DNA of 13,925 nucleotides, from positions 1 to 13,925 of the forward strand of contig JAFYUA010000313.1 of the NCBI GenBank assembly GCA_017549745.1, read 5' to 3'. Below, piece by piece: positions 6,685 to 13,604 of this stretch (position 1 is its first letter; each line of letters opens with the position of its first letter). Origin of the DNA: Clostridia bacterium. GTDB lineage: Bacteria > Bacillota > Clostridia > UMGS1810. Below the pieces are notes generated by a model. That model was not told the origin of the DNA, did no database searches, and saw only the letters and a program-made list of their open reading frames with translations. The translations under genes and the position numbers were made by a program.

Positions 6685-7353
6685 ATGAATTTTGATGTTG
6701 TATACTCACATTCGCAAAATGCCGCGGATTTGAACATTGACCAAAAAGAAATACTCAGATATATGGGTCACAGAGGAGAGGCGAGCATGGAAACAGACAT
6801 GCTCATTTACTCACTCATGGAAGAGGTGCGCCAAAAGGCTATGCCAAGAGGTGCTTTTGTGCTCAAAAAGCTTGAAAGACTGCGCATTGGCAACATGAAT
6901 ATAGCCTCAAAGAACCTTGCCAAAAATCTTGACGGCTGCGAGATGGTGATACTTTTTGCAATCACCTGCGGAGCACAAGTTGACAGACTAATTGCCTCAA
7001 AATCATCGACCGAGCCATCAAAGGCGCTGGCGATATCCGCCATAGCAACAACGCTTTGCGAAGCATATGCCGACAGCCTGTGCGGCGAACTGAAAGCATA
7101 TTTTGCAAAGCAGGGGCTTTATCTGAGACCTCGCTTCAGCCCAGGGTATGGTGACTTTGCGCTCGAATTCCAAAAGGACATAGTCACTATGACCGAAGCT
7201 TCAAAAAGATGCTCAATAACTCTCACCGATTCTTTGATGCTTGTGCCGTCAAAGTCGGTTACGGGCATAATAGGCATAGGAAAAGAAATGACACACTGCC
7301 CACCATCGGGCTGCGAGGCATGCAGCAAAACAGATTGCAGATACAGGAGATAG
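6685..7353 (+). CDS. Stand-alone methionine synthase reactivation-domain protein with C-terminal Cys motif
   Basis: A 222-residue cytoplasmic protein matching the vitamin B12-dependent methionine synthase activation domain. In full-length MetH this domain binds S-adenosylmethionine and restores inactive cob(II)alamin by reductive methylation. The key family signature is RPRFSPGYGDF (148-158), with Arg150 and the SPGYG loop of the SAM site, followed by LTDSLMLVPSKSVTGIIG (180-197). Unlike the MetH domain it ends in C-x4-C-x2-C-x4-C (Cys205, 210, 213, 218) and then RYRR, a possible metal or Fe-S site. The gene directly precedes metH with a 4-base gap, and metH lacks this domain, so the two should form one functional enzyme. 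A comparable split is known in Thermotoga (TM0268/TM0269). The ATG is preceded by GAGGT at 6675-6679. Confidence 0.88.
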   Translation: MNFDVVYSHSQNAADLNIDQKEILRYMGHRGEASMETDMLIYSLMEEVRQKAMPRGAFVLKKLERLRIGNMNIASKNLAKNLDGCEMVILFAITCGAQVDRLIASKSSTEPSKALAISAIATTLCEAYADSLCGELKAYFAKQGLYLRPRFSPGYGDFALEFQKDIVTMTEASKRCSITLTDSLMLVPSKSVTGIIGIGKEMTHCPPSGCEACSKTDCRYRR

Positions 7354-7357
7354 AATA

Positions 7358-9772
7358 ATGAATATAATGAATTCACTTGGCAAAAAATTATTATTCTTTG
7401 ACGGAGGCATGGGCACTCTTTTGCAAAAAAAGGGGCTGAAAGCGGGGGAACTACCCGAAACATGGAATATAACTCACAAAGATGAAATAACGGGCATTCA
7501 TCTGGAATATCTAAATAGCGGGGCAAATATCCTCAAAACCAACACCTTTGGAGCGAACCTGCTCAAATTTCCCAAAGAGGGTGAATATTCACTTGAAAAG
7601 GTGGTAAGCGCAGCTATTGAAAATGCCAAAGAAGCAATTGCAAGCTGCAGCTGCGGTGGCGAGCACTATGTGGCACTCGACATCGGCCCTTGCGGCAAGT
7701 TGCTCAAGCCTCTTGGCGACCTTGATTTTGAAGATGCGGTGGAGCTTTTTGCCGAAACTGTGAGAATTGGCGCAAGGTGCGGCGTTGACCTTGTGCTCAT
7801 AGAGACTATGAATGACCTCTATGAAACCAAGGCGGCAGTGCTTGCAGCAAAGGAAAACTGTGACTTGCCCGTGTTTGTGACCAATGCTTATGACACAACC
7901 CAAAAGCTCATGACAGGAGCATCACCCGAGGCGGTGTGCGCATGCATGGAGGGGCTGAGGGTAGATGCCATAGGCTTAAACTGCTCATTTGGTCCGCGCG
8001 AGATGATGCCCGTGGTTGAAAGGCTCTGTGCAGTCTCTTCACTGCCCATCATCGTGAACCCCAATGCAGGTCTGCCTGTGTTTGAAAACGGCGAGACAAA
8101 ATATGACATAAGCAAAGATGAATTTGCCGAAATGATGGCGAAAATCGCCAAGTACGGGGCGCATGTGCTCGGTGGCTGCTGCGGCACTACACCTGAGTAT
8201 ATCAGAGCCACTGCCCAAAAGCTCAGAGGATTCAGTGTAAAACCTGTTGAAGATAAAAATCTCTCTGTAATCTCGTCATATACCCACACGGTTGAATTTG
8301 GCAAAAAGCCCGTCATCATTGGCGAAAGAATAAACCCCACAGGCAAAAAAGCCTTCAAGGAAGCTCTGAGAGCGCATGACATTGATTATATACTCAATGT
8401 GGGCATAAAGCAGGAGGAAGCAGGTGCCGATGTGCTCGATGTGAATGTGGGATTGCCTGAAATTGACGAAGCTGCGATGATGGCAGAGGCAGTGTGCGCA
8501 CTGCAGGCTGTGACCGATTTGCCGCTTCAGATTGACACATCCGACGAGGCAGCAATGGAAAAGGCTCTGCGCCTATACAACGGCAAAGCCATGGTCAACT
8601 CGGTAAACGGCAAGGCAGAGAGCATGGAAAAGGTGTTTCCCCTTGTGCAAAAATATGGCGGTCTTGTGGTGGCGCTTACGCTTGACGAAAACGGAATACC
8701 GCAAAGCTATGAGGAAAGAGTAAAGATTGCCGAAAGGATATATGCCAAAGCGGCAGAATACGGCATAGCAAAAAAAGACATCATAGTGGACACCCTCGCC
8801 ATGACCATAAGCACAGATTCATCATCTGCCAGATGCACGCTCGATGCCCTTGGCGCTATTCATGACCGCGGCGGTCTCACAAGCCTTGGAGTGTCCAACA
8901 TATCATTTGGTCTGCCGTCGAGAGAGTTTATCAACTCTGGCTTTTTCACCATGGCACTCACCAGAGGCCTCAGCGCCGCCATCATCAACCCCCACTCGGT
9001 TGAGATGATGAAAGCCTACAAATCATACCTTGCTCTTGCAGGATATGACGAAAACTGCAGTGAATATATATCCTTTGCTCAGACGGTCACTGCATCGGAG
9101 CAGATTAAGGCTGCCGAAACTACCAAAGCACCAAGCGATGACACCTTAAAAAATGCCATAATAAAAGGACTCAAGGACAGAGCATATTCCAAAGCAAAGG
9201 AACTGACACAGAGCACAAGCGCCCTTGACATCATAAACAATGAAATAGTGCCTGCACTCGACACCGTGGGCAGAGGATTTGAAGAAAAAACCGTGTTTTT
9301 GCCTCAGCTTCTCATTAGTGCCGAAGCGGCAAAGGCGGCATTTGACGCAGTGAAAGAAAAAATTTCGGCATCTGGCGGCGAAAAGGTGAAAAAGTGCCCC
9401 GTGGTGATAGCCACAGTAAAGGGCGACATTCACGACATAGGTAAAAACATTGTGAAAGCACTGCTCGACAATTACGGCTTTGAAGTAATTGACCTGGGCA
9501 AAGATGTGAGCCCCGAAGCTGTGCTTGAAGCCGCAAAAAAATCAAAAGCTCCCCTGGTGGGACTCAGCGCTCTGATGACCACCACAGTAAGCGCAATGGC
9601 AGAAACTGTGAAGCTCATAAAAAAAGAGCTCCCATGCACCAAGGTTGTGGTGGGAGGAGCAGTGCTCACAAAAGAATATGCCGATAGTATGGGGGCAGAC
9701 AAATATGCCAAAGATGCCATGGAAACCGTGAGATATGCTGAAAGCATCCAAACAAAAACAGGTCAGTTGTAA
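7358..9772 (+). CDS. metH: Cobalamin-dependent methionine synthase, lacking the activation domain
   Basis: Transfers a methyl group from 5-methyltetrahydrofolate to homocysteine via cobalamin, making methionine in the cytoplasm. Domains in order over 804 residues: homocysteine methyltransferase (about 8-290), whose three zinc-binding Cys residues are in GLNCSFGP (Cys209) and GGCCGTTP (Cys274, 275); pterin-binding (about 315-575), starting KPVIIGERINPTGKKAF; B12 cap (about 595-670); and B12-binding Rossmann domain (about 680-790), with DIHDIGKNIV, where His692 is the expected lower cobalt ligand, and VGGAVLT. E. coli MetH is about 1,200 residues. The missing C-terminal 400 or so is the activation domain, here encoded separately just upstream. 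The ATG at 7358 follows AGGAG (7345-7349) by 8 bases. The stop codon is inside the terminator hairpin. No metF is visible nearby. Confidence 0.97.
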   Translation: MNIMNSLGKKLLFFDGGMGTLLQKKGLKAGELPETWNITHKDEITGIHLEYLNSGANILKTNTFGANLLKFPKEGEYSLEKVVSAAIENAKEAIASCSCGGEHYVALDIGPCGKLLKPLGDLDFEDAVELFAETVRIGARCGVDLVLIETMNDLYETKAAVLAAKENCDLPVFVTNAYDTTQKLMTGASPEAVCACMEGLRVDAIGLNCSFGPREMMPVVERLCAVSSLPIIVNPNAGLPVFENGETKYDISKDEFAEMMAKIAKYGAHVLGGCCGTTPEYIRATAQKLRGFSVKPVEDKNLSVISSYTHTVEFGKKPVIIGERINPTGKKAFKEALRAHDIDYILNVGIKQEEAGADVLDVNVGLPEIDEAAMMAEAVCALQAVTDLPLQIDTSDEAAMEKALRLYNGKAMVNSVNGKAESMEKVFPLVQKYGGLVVALTLDENGIPQSYEERVKIAERIYAKAAEYGIAKKDIIVDTLAMTISTDSSSARCTLDALGAIHDRGGLTSLGVSNISFGLPSREFINSGFFTMALTRGLSAAIINPHSVEMMKAYKSYLALAGYDENCSEYISFAQTVTASEQIKAAETTKAPSDDTLKNAIIKGLKDRAYSKAKELTQSTSALDIINNEIVPALDTVGRGFEEKTVFLPQLLISAEAAKAAFDAVKEKISASGGEKVKKCPVVIATVKGDIHDIGKNIVKALLDNYGFEVIDLGKDVSPEAVLEAAKKSKAPLVGLSALMTTTVSAMAETVKLIKKELPCTKVVVGGAVLTKEYADSMGADKYAKDAMETVRYAESIQTKTGQL

Positions 9773-9786
9773 CTGACCTGTTTTTT
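9754..9786. terminator. Bidirectional terminator containing the metH stop codon
   Basis: Arms 9754-9767 and 9772-9785 form a perfect 14-bp stem with a TGTA loop, ending in a 6-base T-run (9781-9786) on the plus strand. Read from the minus strand it also ends in five T residues. The metH TAA (9770-9772) lies in the loop and first stem base. The convergent ABC exporter stops 2 bases beyond it, so one hairpin serves both. Confidence 0.9.
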
Positions 9787-9787
9787 A

Positions 9788-11530
9788 TTAAAGCGAAGTG
9801 TATAGTCCATAAAGCTTGGCATATTCGCCGCCTTTTTCAATGAGCTCGGCATGGGTGCCGCTCTCAGCTATGCCATCATCGGTGAGCACTATAATCTTGG
9901 TGGCATTTTTGATGGTGGTGAGGCGGTGAGCAATGGTGAATGTGGTGCGGTTTTTGGCAAGGCGTTCGAGCGATTTTTGCACAATCAGCTCGCTCTCATT
10001 GTCAAGAGCCGAGGTGGCTTCGTCGAGAATGAGAATGGGCGGATTTTTGAGGAAAAGACGGGCAATGGACACCCTTTGCTTCTGACCGCCCGAGAGTTTT
10101 AGGCCTCTTTCGCCCACATAGGTGTCATAACCATGGGGCAGTGACATGATAAACTCATGGGCGCCTGCATTTTTGGCAGCTTCTACTATCTGTTCATGGG
10201 TGGCATCGGGGCAGCCATACACTATATTTTCACGCACAGTGCCGCTGAAAAGATAAACATCCTGCTGCACAACGCCGATATTGTTGCGAAGTGACTTCAA
10301 GGTGATGTCCCTGACCGACTTACCGTCTATGGTGATGTCACCCTCGGTGAGCTCATAAAACCTTGGCAAAAGATTGCACAGTGTGGTTTTTCCGCTGCCC
10401 GACGGGCCTACGATGGCAATGTTTTCGCCTTTTTTTACATCGATATTTATGTGCGACAAAACTTCATCATTAGTGCCCGAATATGAAAAGGTAATGTCTT
10501 TAAAGCTGATGTCACCTCTCACATTTTCTATTTCGCAAGCGTTTGGTGAGTCTGATATGTCGGGCGCAATGTTCATAATCTCAGTGAAGCGTTCTATGCC
10601 TGTGAGTCCGCGCTGAAACTGCTCGGTGAACTCAACGAGCTTGCGGATTGATGCAATGAGAGTCTGAATATACAAAAGATATGCAATCATGTCGGCAGCA
10701 GTGATGTGGCCCTTTATCATAAAAAGTGAACCAATCGTAATCACTGCCACATACATAACACCATCAAAAAATCTGGTGCAGGCATGGAAGCGCGCCATGT
10801 ATTTGTAGGCATTTTTCTTGGTCTGGAAAAATTTGCCGTTGCCCTCTTCAAAGCGCTCATTTTCTTTTTGCTCATTGGCAAAGCTCTTGACAACCCTGAT
10901 GCCCAAAAGGCAGTCTTCCACCTGAGAGTTGAGCTCGCCAATCTGCTCGCGCTGCCTTTTGAATGCATTTTTCATGCTCTTGCGAAAGAATATTATGGAC
11001 AAAAGCATGAGTGGCAAAAGGGCAAAGATGATGAGAGTGAGAGGCACATTTATGCCGCAAAGGATAACAAACGAGCCAATAATCTTGATGCCGCAAATGA
11101 AAAGCTCTTCGGGGCAGTGGTGGGCAAATTCGGTGATGTCGAAAAGGTCATTTGATATGCGCGACATTATCTGCCCCACCTTGGCATTGTCATAGTAGCC
11201 AAATGATAAAGTCATCAAATGCGAAAACATGTCGCGGCGCATATCCGTCTCAATGCGCGCACCCATGACATGCCCTGTGTCGGACATATAGTAGTTGGCA
11301 AAGGTGTCCACCAGCTTTAAAAACAGATAGAGCGCACCGAGCCTGAGCACGGTTGTCACCAAAAGTGCAGTGGCACCTGCCTCTGCCGTCTGGGTGATAT
11401 AGCGCACAATCATTGGCAGCACAAGCTCACACACAGTGGACAGACACGCGCATATGAGGTCAAGGATTATTATGCCGATGTAGGGTTTATAATACTTTGA
11501 GAAAAACTTGAGATTATTTATTTTATGCAT
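9788..11530 (-). CDS. ABC exporter, fused permease and ATPase (MsbA/MdlB type)
   Basis: A 580-residue half-transporter. The N-terminal type-I ABC exporter membrane domain (about 1-310) holds some six helices, and the ATPase domain (about 340-575) has every canonical element: Walker A GPSGSGKTT (375-383, Lys381), Q-loop (Gln422/423), signature LSGGQ (479-483), Walker B ILILDEATSALD with catalytic Glu504, and H-loop His535. With no degenerate site and no partner gene beside it, a homodimer is most likely. Sequence alone does not give the substrate; lipid, drug or peptide export are all possible. The ATG follows a GGAG ribosome site. It appears to be a single-gene unit between its own weak promoter and the terminator shared with metH. 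Confidence 0.94.
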   Translation of the reverse strand: MHKINNLKFFSKYYKPYIGIIILDLICACLSTVCELVLPMIVRYITQTAEAGATALLVTTVLRLGALYLFLKLVDTFANYYMSDTGHVMGARIETDMRRDMFSHLMTLSFGYYDNAKVGQIMSRISNDLFDITEFAHHCPEELFICGIKIIGSFVILCGINVPLTLIIFALLPLMLLSIIFFRKSMKNAFKRQREQIGELNSQVEDCLLGIRVVKSFANEQKENERFEEGNGKFFQTKKNAYKYMARFHACTRFFDGVMYVAVITIGSLFMIKGHITAADMIAYLLYIQTLIASIRKLVEFTEQFQRGLTGIERFTEIMNIAPDISDSPNACEIENVRGDISFKDITFSYSGTNDEVLSHINIDVKKGENIAIVGPSGSGKTTLCNLLPRFYELTEGDITIDGKSVRDITLKSLRNNIGVVQQDVYLFSGTVRENIVYGCPDATHEQIVEAAKNAGAHEFIMSLPHGYDTYVGERGLKLSGGQKQRVSIARLFLKNPPILILDEATSALDNESELIVQKSLERLAKNRTTFTIAHRLTTIKNATKIIVLTDDGIAESGTHAELIEKGGEYAKLYGLYTSL

Positions 11531-11562
11531 TGCTTTATCTCCATCTATAGTTTATAATCTAT

Positions 11563-11591
11563 ATATTACCACATATCGTGCCATAGCGCAA
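11563..11591 (-). promoter_or_regulatory. Possible promoter of the ABC exporter
   Basis: Minus-strand TTGCGC (11586-11591), a 17-base spacer and TAATAT (11563-11568). The hexamers match consensus at three and four positions respectively, so this is weak. The placement, between the upstream terminator and the exporter start, is right. Confidence 0.35.
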
Positions 11592-11594
11592 GTG

Positions 11595-11625
11595 AAAAAA
11601 TCCACCCATAATGGGTGGATTTTTT
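11595..11625 (-). terminator. Terminator of the DegT-family aminotransferase gene
   Basis: A perfect 15-bp inverted repeat (11595-11609 with 11611-11625) has a GC-rich core (TCCACCC / GGGTGGA) and a 6-base T-run in the minus-strand reading. It lies 7 bases beyond the aminotransferase stop. Being symmetrical it could stop transcription either way, but no plus-strand gene arrives here. Confidence 0.88.
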
Positions 11626-11632
11626 GATTGAA

Positions 11633-12943
11633 TTATTTGCCAGCCTGCATCTCTGCAACTGCTTCGAGCACTGCGTCTGCCATGTATTCGAGCTGTTCGT
11701 CGGACAGACCGTAGAGAGGAAGATGTGTAAAGCGTTTGTAGAACACTTCTTCACAGTTGGGGCATGTTTTTGCCACTTCTTCGGGGTCATATCCCATTTC
11801 GCTGACAACTCTGAAGCGATAGAGAGGACCAAAGTGAGGAATGGTGGTAACGCTCTTTTCTTCGAGTTTTTTCTTGAGAGTCTGCACATCACCGCCTGCC
11901 AAAGCAGGGTCAATCTGGAGAAGATAGAGATGGAATGTGGGTTTGATATCGTCATTGCCAAGATCCTGAGGGATGATAGCAGGGTTGAGCGCAAAACGGC
12001 TGTTGAGATACTCAGCAGCTCTTCTTCTCTGAGCGATGATTTCTTCATTACGAGCCACCTGAAGCTTGAGACCAAGGCCCTGAATTTCGGTGGGTGAATA
12101 GTTGAGTGCAACAAAGGGTTTTTCTTTGCCCTGGATGGGAGTTACATTGTAGAGCCAATCCTTGATGGGAGTGGTGCCGAAGTCAAGACCGAGGAAACGG
12201 GCACGCTTCATGTCTGCACCAAAGCCGGGGATTGTGGTGGTAACAATACCGCCTTCACCAAAAGAGGTGATGTTTTTAACTTCGTGGAAGCTATATGCAG
12301 CAAAATCGCCGATTGTACCGATTTTCTTGCCTTTGTATTCTGCGCCGAATGCGTGAGCAGCATCTTCAAGCACGAGGATGTTGTTCTTTCTGGCAAGCTC
12401 GATGATGGGGTCGAGGTCTACAGGGTAACCGCCGATATGTACGGGAACAATCATCTTGGTCTTAGGAGTGATTTTGCGAGCTACATCGGCAGGGTCCATG
12501 TTGAGTGTGCGGGGGTCAACATCGGCAAACACGAGCTTTGCACCTACTGCAAGAGGATATGCCATTGTGGCAACAAAGGTGATTGCAGGAACGATAACCT
12601 CGTCACCCTCTTTGATGCCTGCATATTTGTAGGCAATTTCAAAACCTGCGGTACAGTTGGTAACAAAGGTTGAAGAATCGGTGCCGAGATACTTGTTGCA
12701 AGCCTCTTCTGCTGCAGCAACCTGCTTGTCGGTTGTGAGCTTTCCGGGAGGTGTGGACACAGCGTCGAGCTTTTTAACCTGCTCATACACTGCATTTATT
12801 GCCTGCTCATATTCGGGGCCATCGCCCTGCATGAGAAAGCTGATTACCTCCATAAGGTCTGCGGCGTTGTAGTTCTCACCTACTGCCGCCCACGGAACTT
12901 TGGTAGCTCCTGTGTTGTAACGAAAATCTGTGTTGTTTGACAT
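11633..12943 (-). CDS. DegT/DnrJ/EryC1/StrS-family PLP-dependent aminotransferase
   Basis: A 436-residue fold-type I PLP enzyme, the family that transfers an amino group to keto-sugars and related compounds. EDAAHAFG (193-200) carries the Asp194 that pairs with the PLP ring nitrogen. SFHEVKNITSFGEGG (218-232) carries Lys223, the expected Schiff-base lysine; its presence favours an aminotransferase over the His-containing RfbH/ColD dehydratases, although 436 residues is closer to the length of those. The start is ATG at 12943, with GGAGG at 12952-12956 eight bases upstream. The open frame runs 43 codons further, but that stretch crosses the promoter and an A/T palindrome. No nucleotide-sugar, glycosyltransferase or polysaccharide genes are visible nearby, so substrate and pathway are unknown. 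It has its own strong promoter and terminator. Confidence 0.9.
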   Translation of the reverse strand: MSNNTDFRYNTGATKVPWAAVGENYNAADLMEVISFLMQGDGPEYEQAINAVYEQVKKLDAVSTPPGKLTTDKQVAAAEEACNKYLGTDSSTFVTNCTAGFEIAYKYAGIKEGDEVIVPAITFVATMAYPLAVGAKLVFADVDPRTLNMDPADVARKITPKTKMIVPVHIGGYPVDLDPIIELARKNNILVLEDAAHAFGAEYKGKKIGTIGDFAAYSFHEVKNITSFGEGGIVTTTIPGFGADMKRARFLGLDFGTTPIKDWLYNVTPIQGKEKPFVALNYSPTEIQGLGLKLQVARNEEIIAQRRRAAEYLNSRFALNPAIIPQDLGNDDIKPTFHLYLLQIDPALAGGDVQTLKKKLEEKSVTTIPHFGPLYRFRVVSEMGYDPEEVAKTCPNCEEVFYKRFTHLPLYGLSDEQLEYMADAVLEAVAEMQAGK

Positions 12944-12956
12944 TTGGTATACCTCC

Positions 12957-12997
12957 ATTATATTAATTAATTTATTGCTTGAATTAATTAATATAAT
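12957..12997. repeat. 16-bp perfect palindrome in the aminotransferase leader
   Basis: Arms 12957-12972 and 12982-12997, built from ATTAATTAATATA-type sequence, are exact inverted copies around a 9-base centre. One arm overlaps two bases of the promoter -10; the other ends exactly against the Shine-Dalgarno. It has no T-run and sits upstream of a start codon, so an operator or leader hairpin is more likely than a terminator. Confidence 0.7.
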
Positions 12998-13024
12998 TAT
13001 ACCACACACTTTCCCAAAAGTCAA
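12996..13024 (-). promoter_or_regulatory. Promoter of the aminotransferase gene
   Basis: Minus-strand TTGACT (13019-13024), a 17-base spacer and a perfect TATAAT (12996-13001). Eleven of twelve hexamer positions match the sigma-A consensus, making this the strongest promoter in the window. It supports the ATG at 12943 over starts further upstream. Confidence 0.85.
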
Positions 13025-13035
13025 CAGAATTATAG

Positions 13036-13069
13036 AAAAAGCTCGCTGCACTCTCGTAGTGCAGCGAGC
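13036..13069 (-). terminator. Terminator of the small membrane protein gene
   Basis: Perfect 12-bp GC-rich stem (13041-13052 with 13058-13069), 5-base loop, then five T residues in the minus-strand reading (A-run 13036-13040). It lies between the small membrane protein stop and the aminotransferase promoter and insulates the two. Confidence 0.88.
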
Positions 13070-13091
13070 CAATAGACTGCAAAATCGCCAA

Positions 13092-13511
13092 TCAGATTTC
13101 TCTGTTGCCTCTGCAGCCCGCTTTGCAAATAATCAAGCATAGAACATTTGCAATTAGCAAGGTAAAGAACGCAAGTGCAAGTCCTGTTATGATGGCACCT
13201 ATTATGCTGGTGGCAGCAAAGGTTATGCCAAGAAGGATAAGTGATGTGATAATCGTGCCGGCAATGCCTGTGACAAGACCGGGGATCACAGAGCATATGC
13301 AAGAATTCTCATAGCCTCCCCTGCCTTGGGAAGAGAGCAAAATCACTGCAGGATATACCACAGCTATGCCAAAAAGAACCCAATAAAAAGCGGCAGTCGG
13401 TGCAATAACGGCAAAGAATCTGAGGAAAGCTGCAATGATGCCTATGATGATGCTTGCAGTCACACTTACAAGAGCACAATTGTATCTGCATTCACAACTA
13501 CAATTTAACAT
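13092..13511 (-). CDS. Small cysteine-rich membrane protein of unknown function
   Basis: A 139-residue protein I do not recognise as a named family. It begins MLNCSCECRYNC, four cysteines (4, 6, 8, 12) before the first membrane segment. About four hydrophobic helices follow, near 13-35, 40-60, 75-98 and 101-128. Five more cysteines (71, 73, 125, 129, 133) lie in the central loop or near the C-terminus, which ends in a short basic tail. There is no clear cleavable signal peptide. The ATG is well supported by GGAGGTGA ending 7 bases upstream, and the gene has its own terminator, so it is very likely real and expressed. Cysteines concentrated outside the helices could bind metal or form disulfides; that is speculation. 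Confidence 0.8.
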   Translation of the reverse strand: MLNCSCECRYNCALVSVTASIIIGIIAAFLRFFAVIAPTAAFYWVLFGIAVVYPAVILLSSQGRGGYENSCICSVIPGLVTGIAGTIITSLILLGITFAATSIIGAIITGLALAFFTLLIANVLCLIICKAGCRGNREI

Positions 13512-13560
13512 TTGTCATTCACCTCCGCTTTTAATATATTCACAAAAGAGTCAAAAGGTG

Positions 13561-13598
13561 AAAAAAGGATGCAAAGTCAGATTGACTTTGCATCCTTT
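13561..13598 (-). terminator. Terminator of the sodium:solute symporter gene
   Basis: Perfect 16-bp stem (13564-13579 with 13583-13598) with a 3-base GAT loop, followed by six T residues in the minus-strand reading (A-run 13561-13566, overlapping the stem base). It lies 6 bases beyond the symporter stop. Confidence 0.9.
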
Positions 13599-13604
13599 GT
13601 GATT

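Noticed and set aside
7888..8382. 164-residue minus-strand open frame opposite metH
   Set aside because: Antisense to the homocysteine-binding and early pterin domains of metH, with no ribosome site or motif.
11566..12114. 182-residue minus-strand frame and a 160-residue plus-strand frame within the aminotransferase gene
   Set aside because: Both overlap the conserved DegT-family coding frame and run through its terminator. Neither has a convincing start.
12957..12997. Palindrome considered as a mobile-element end or terminator
   Set aside because: There is no transposase, target duplication or T-run, and it lies exactly between promoter and ribosome site.
12944..13072. N-terminal extension of the aminotransferase open frame by 43 codons
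   Set aside because: The extension reads through a consensus promoter, a palindrome and GGAGG. The family-typical start and best ribosome site are at 12943.
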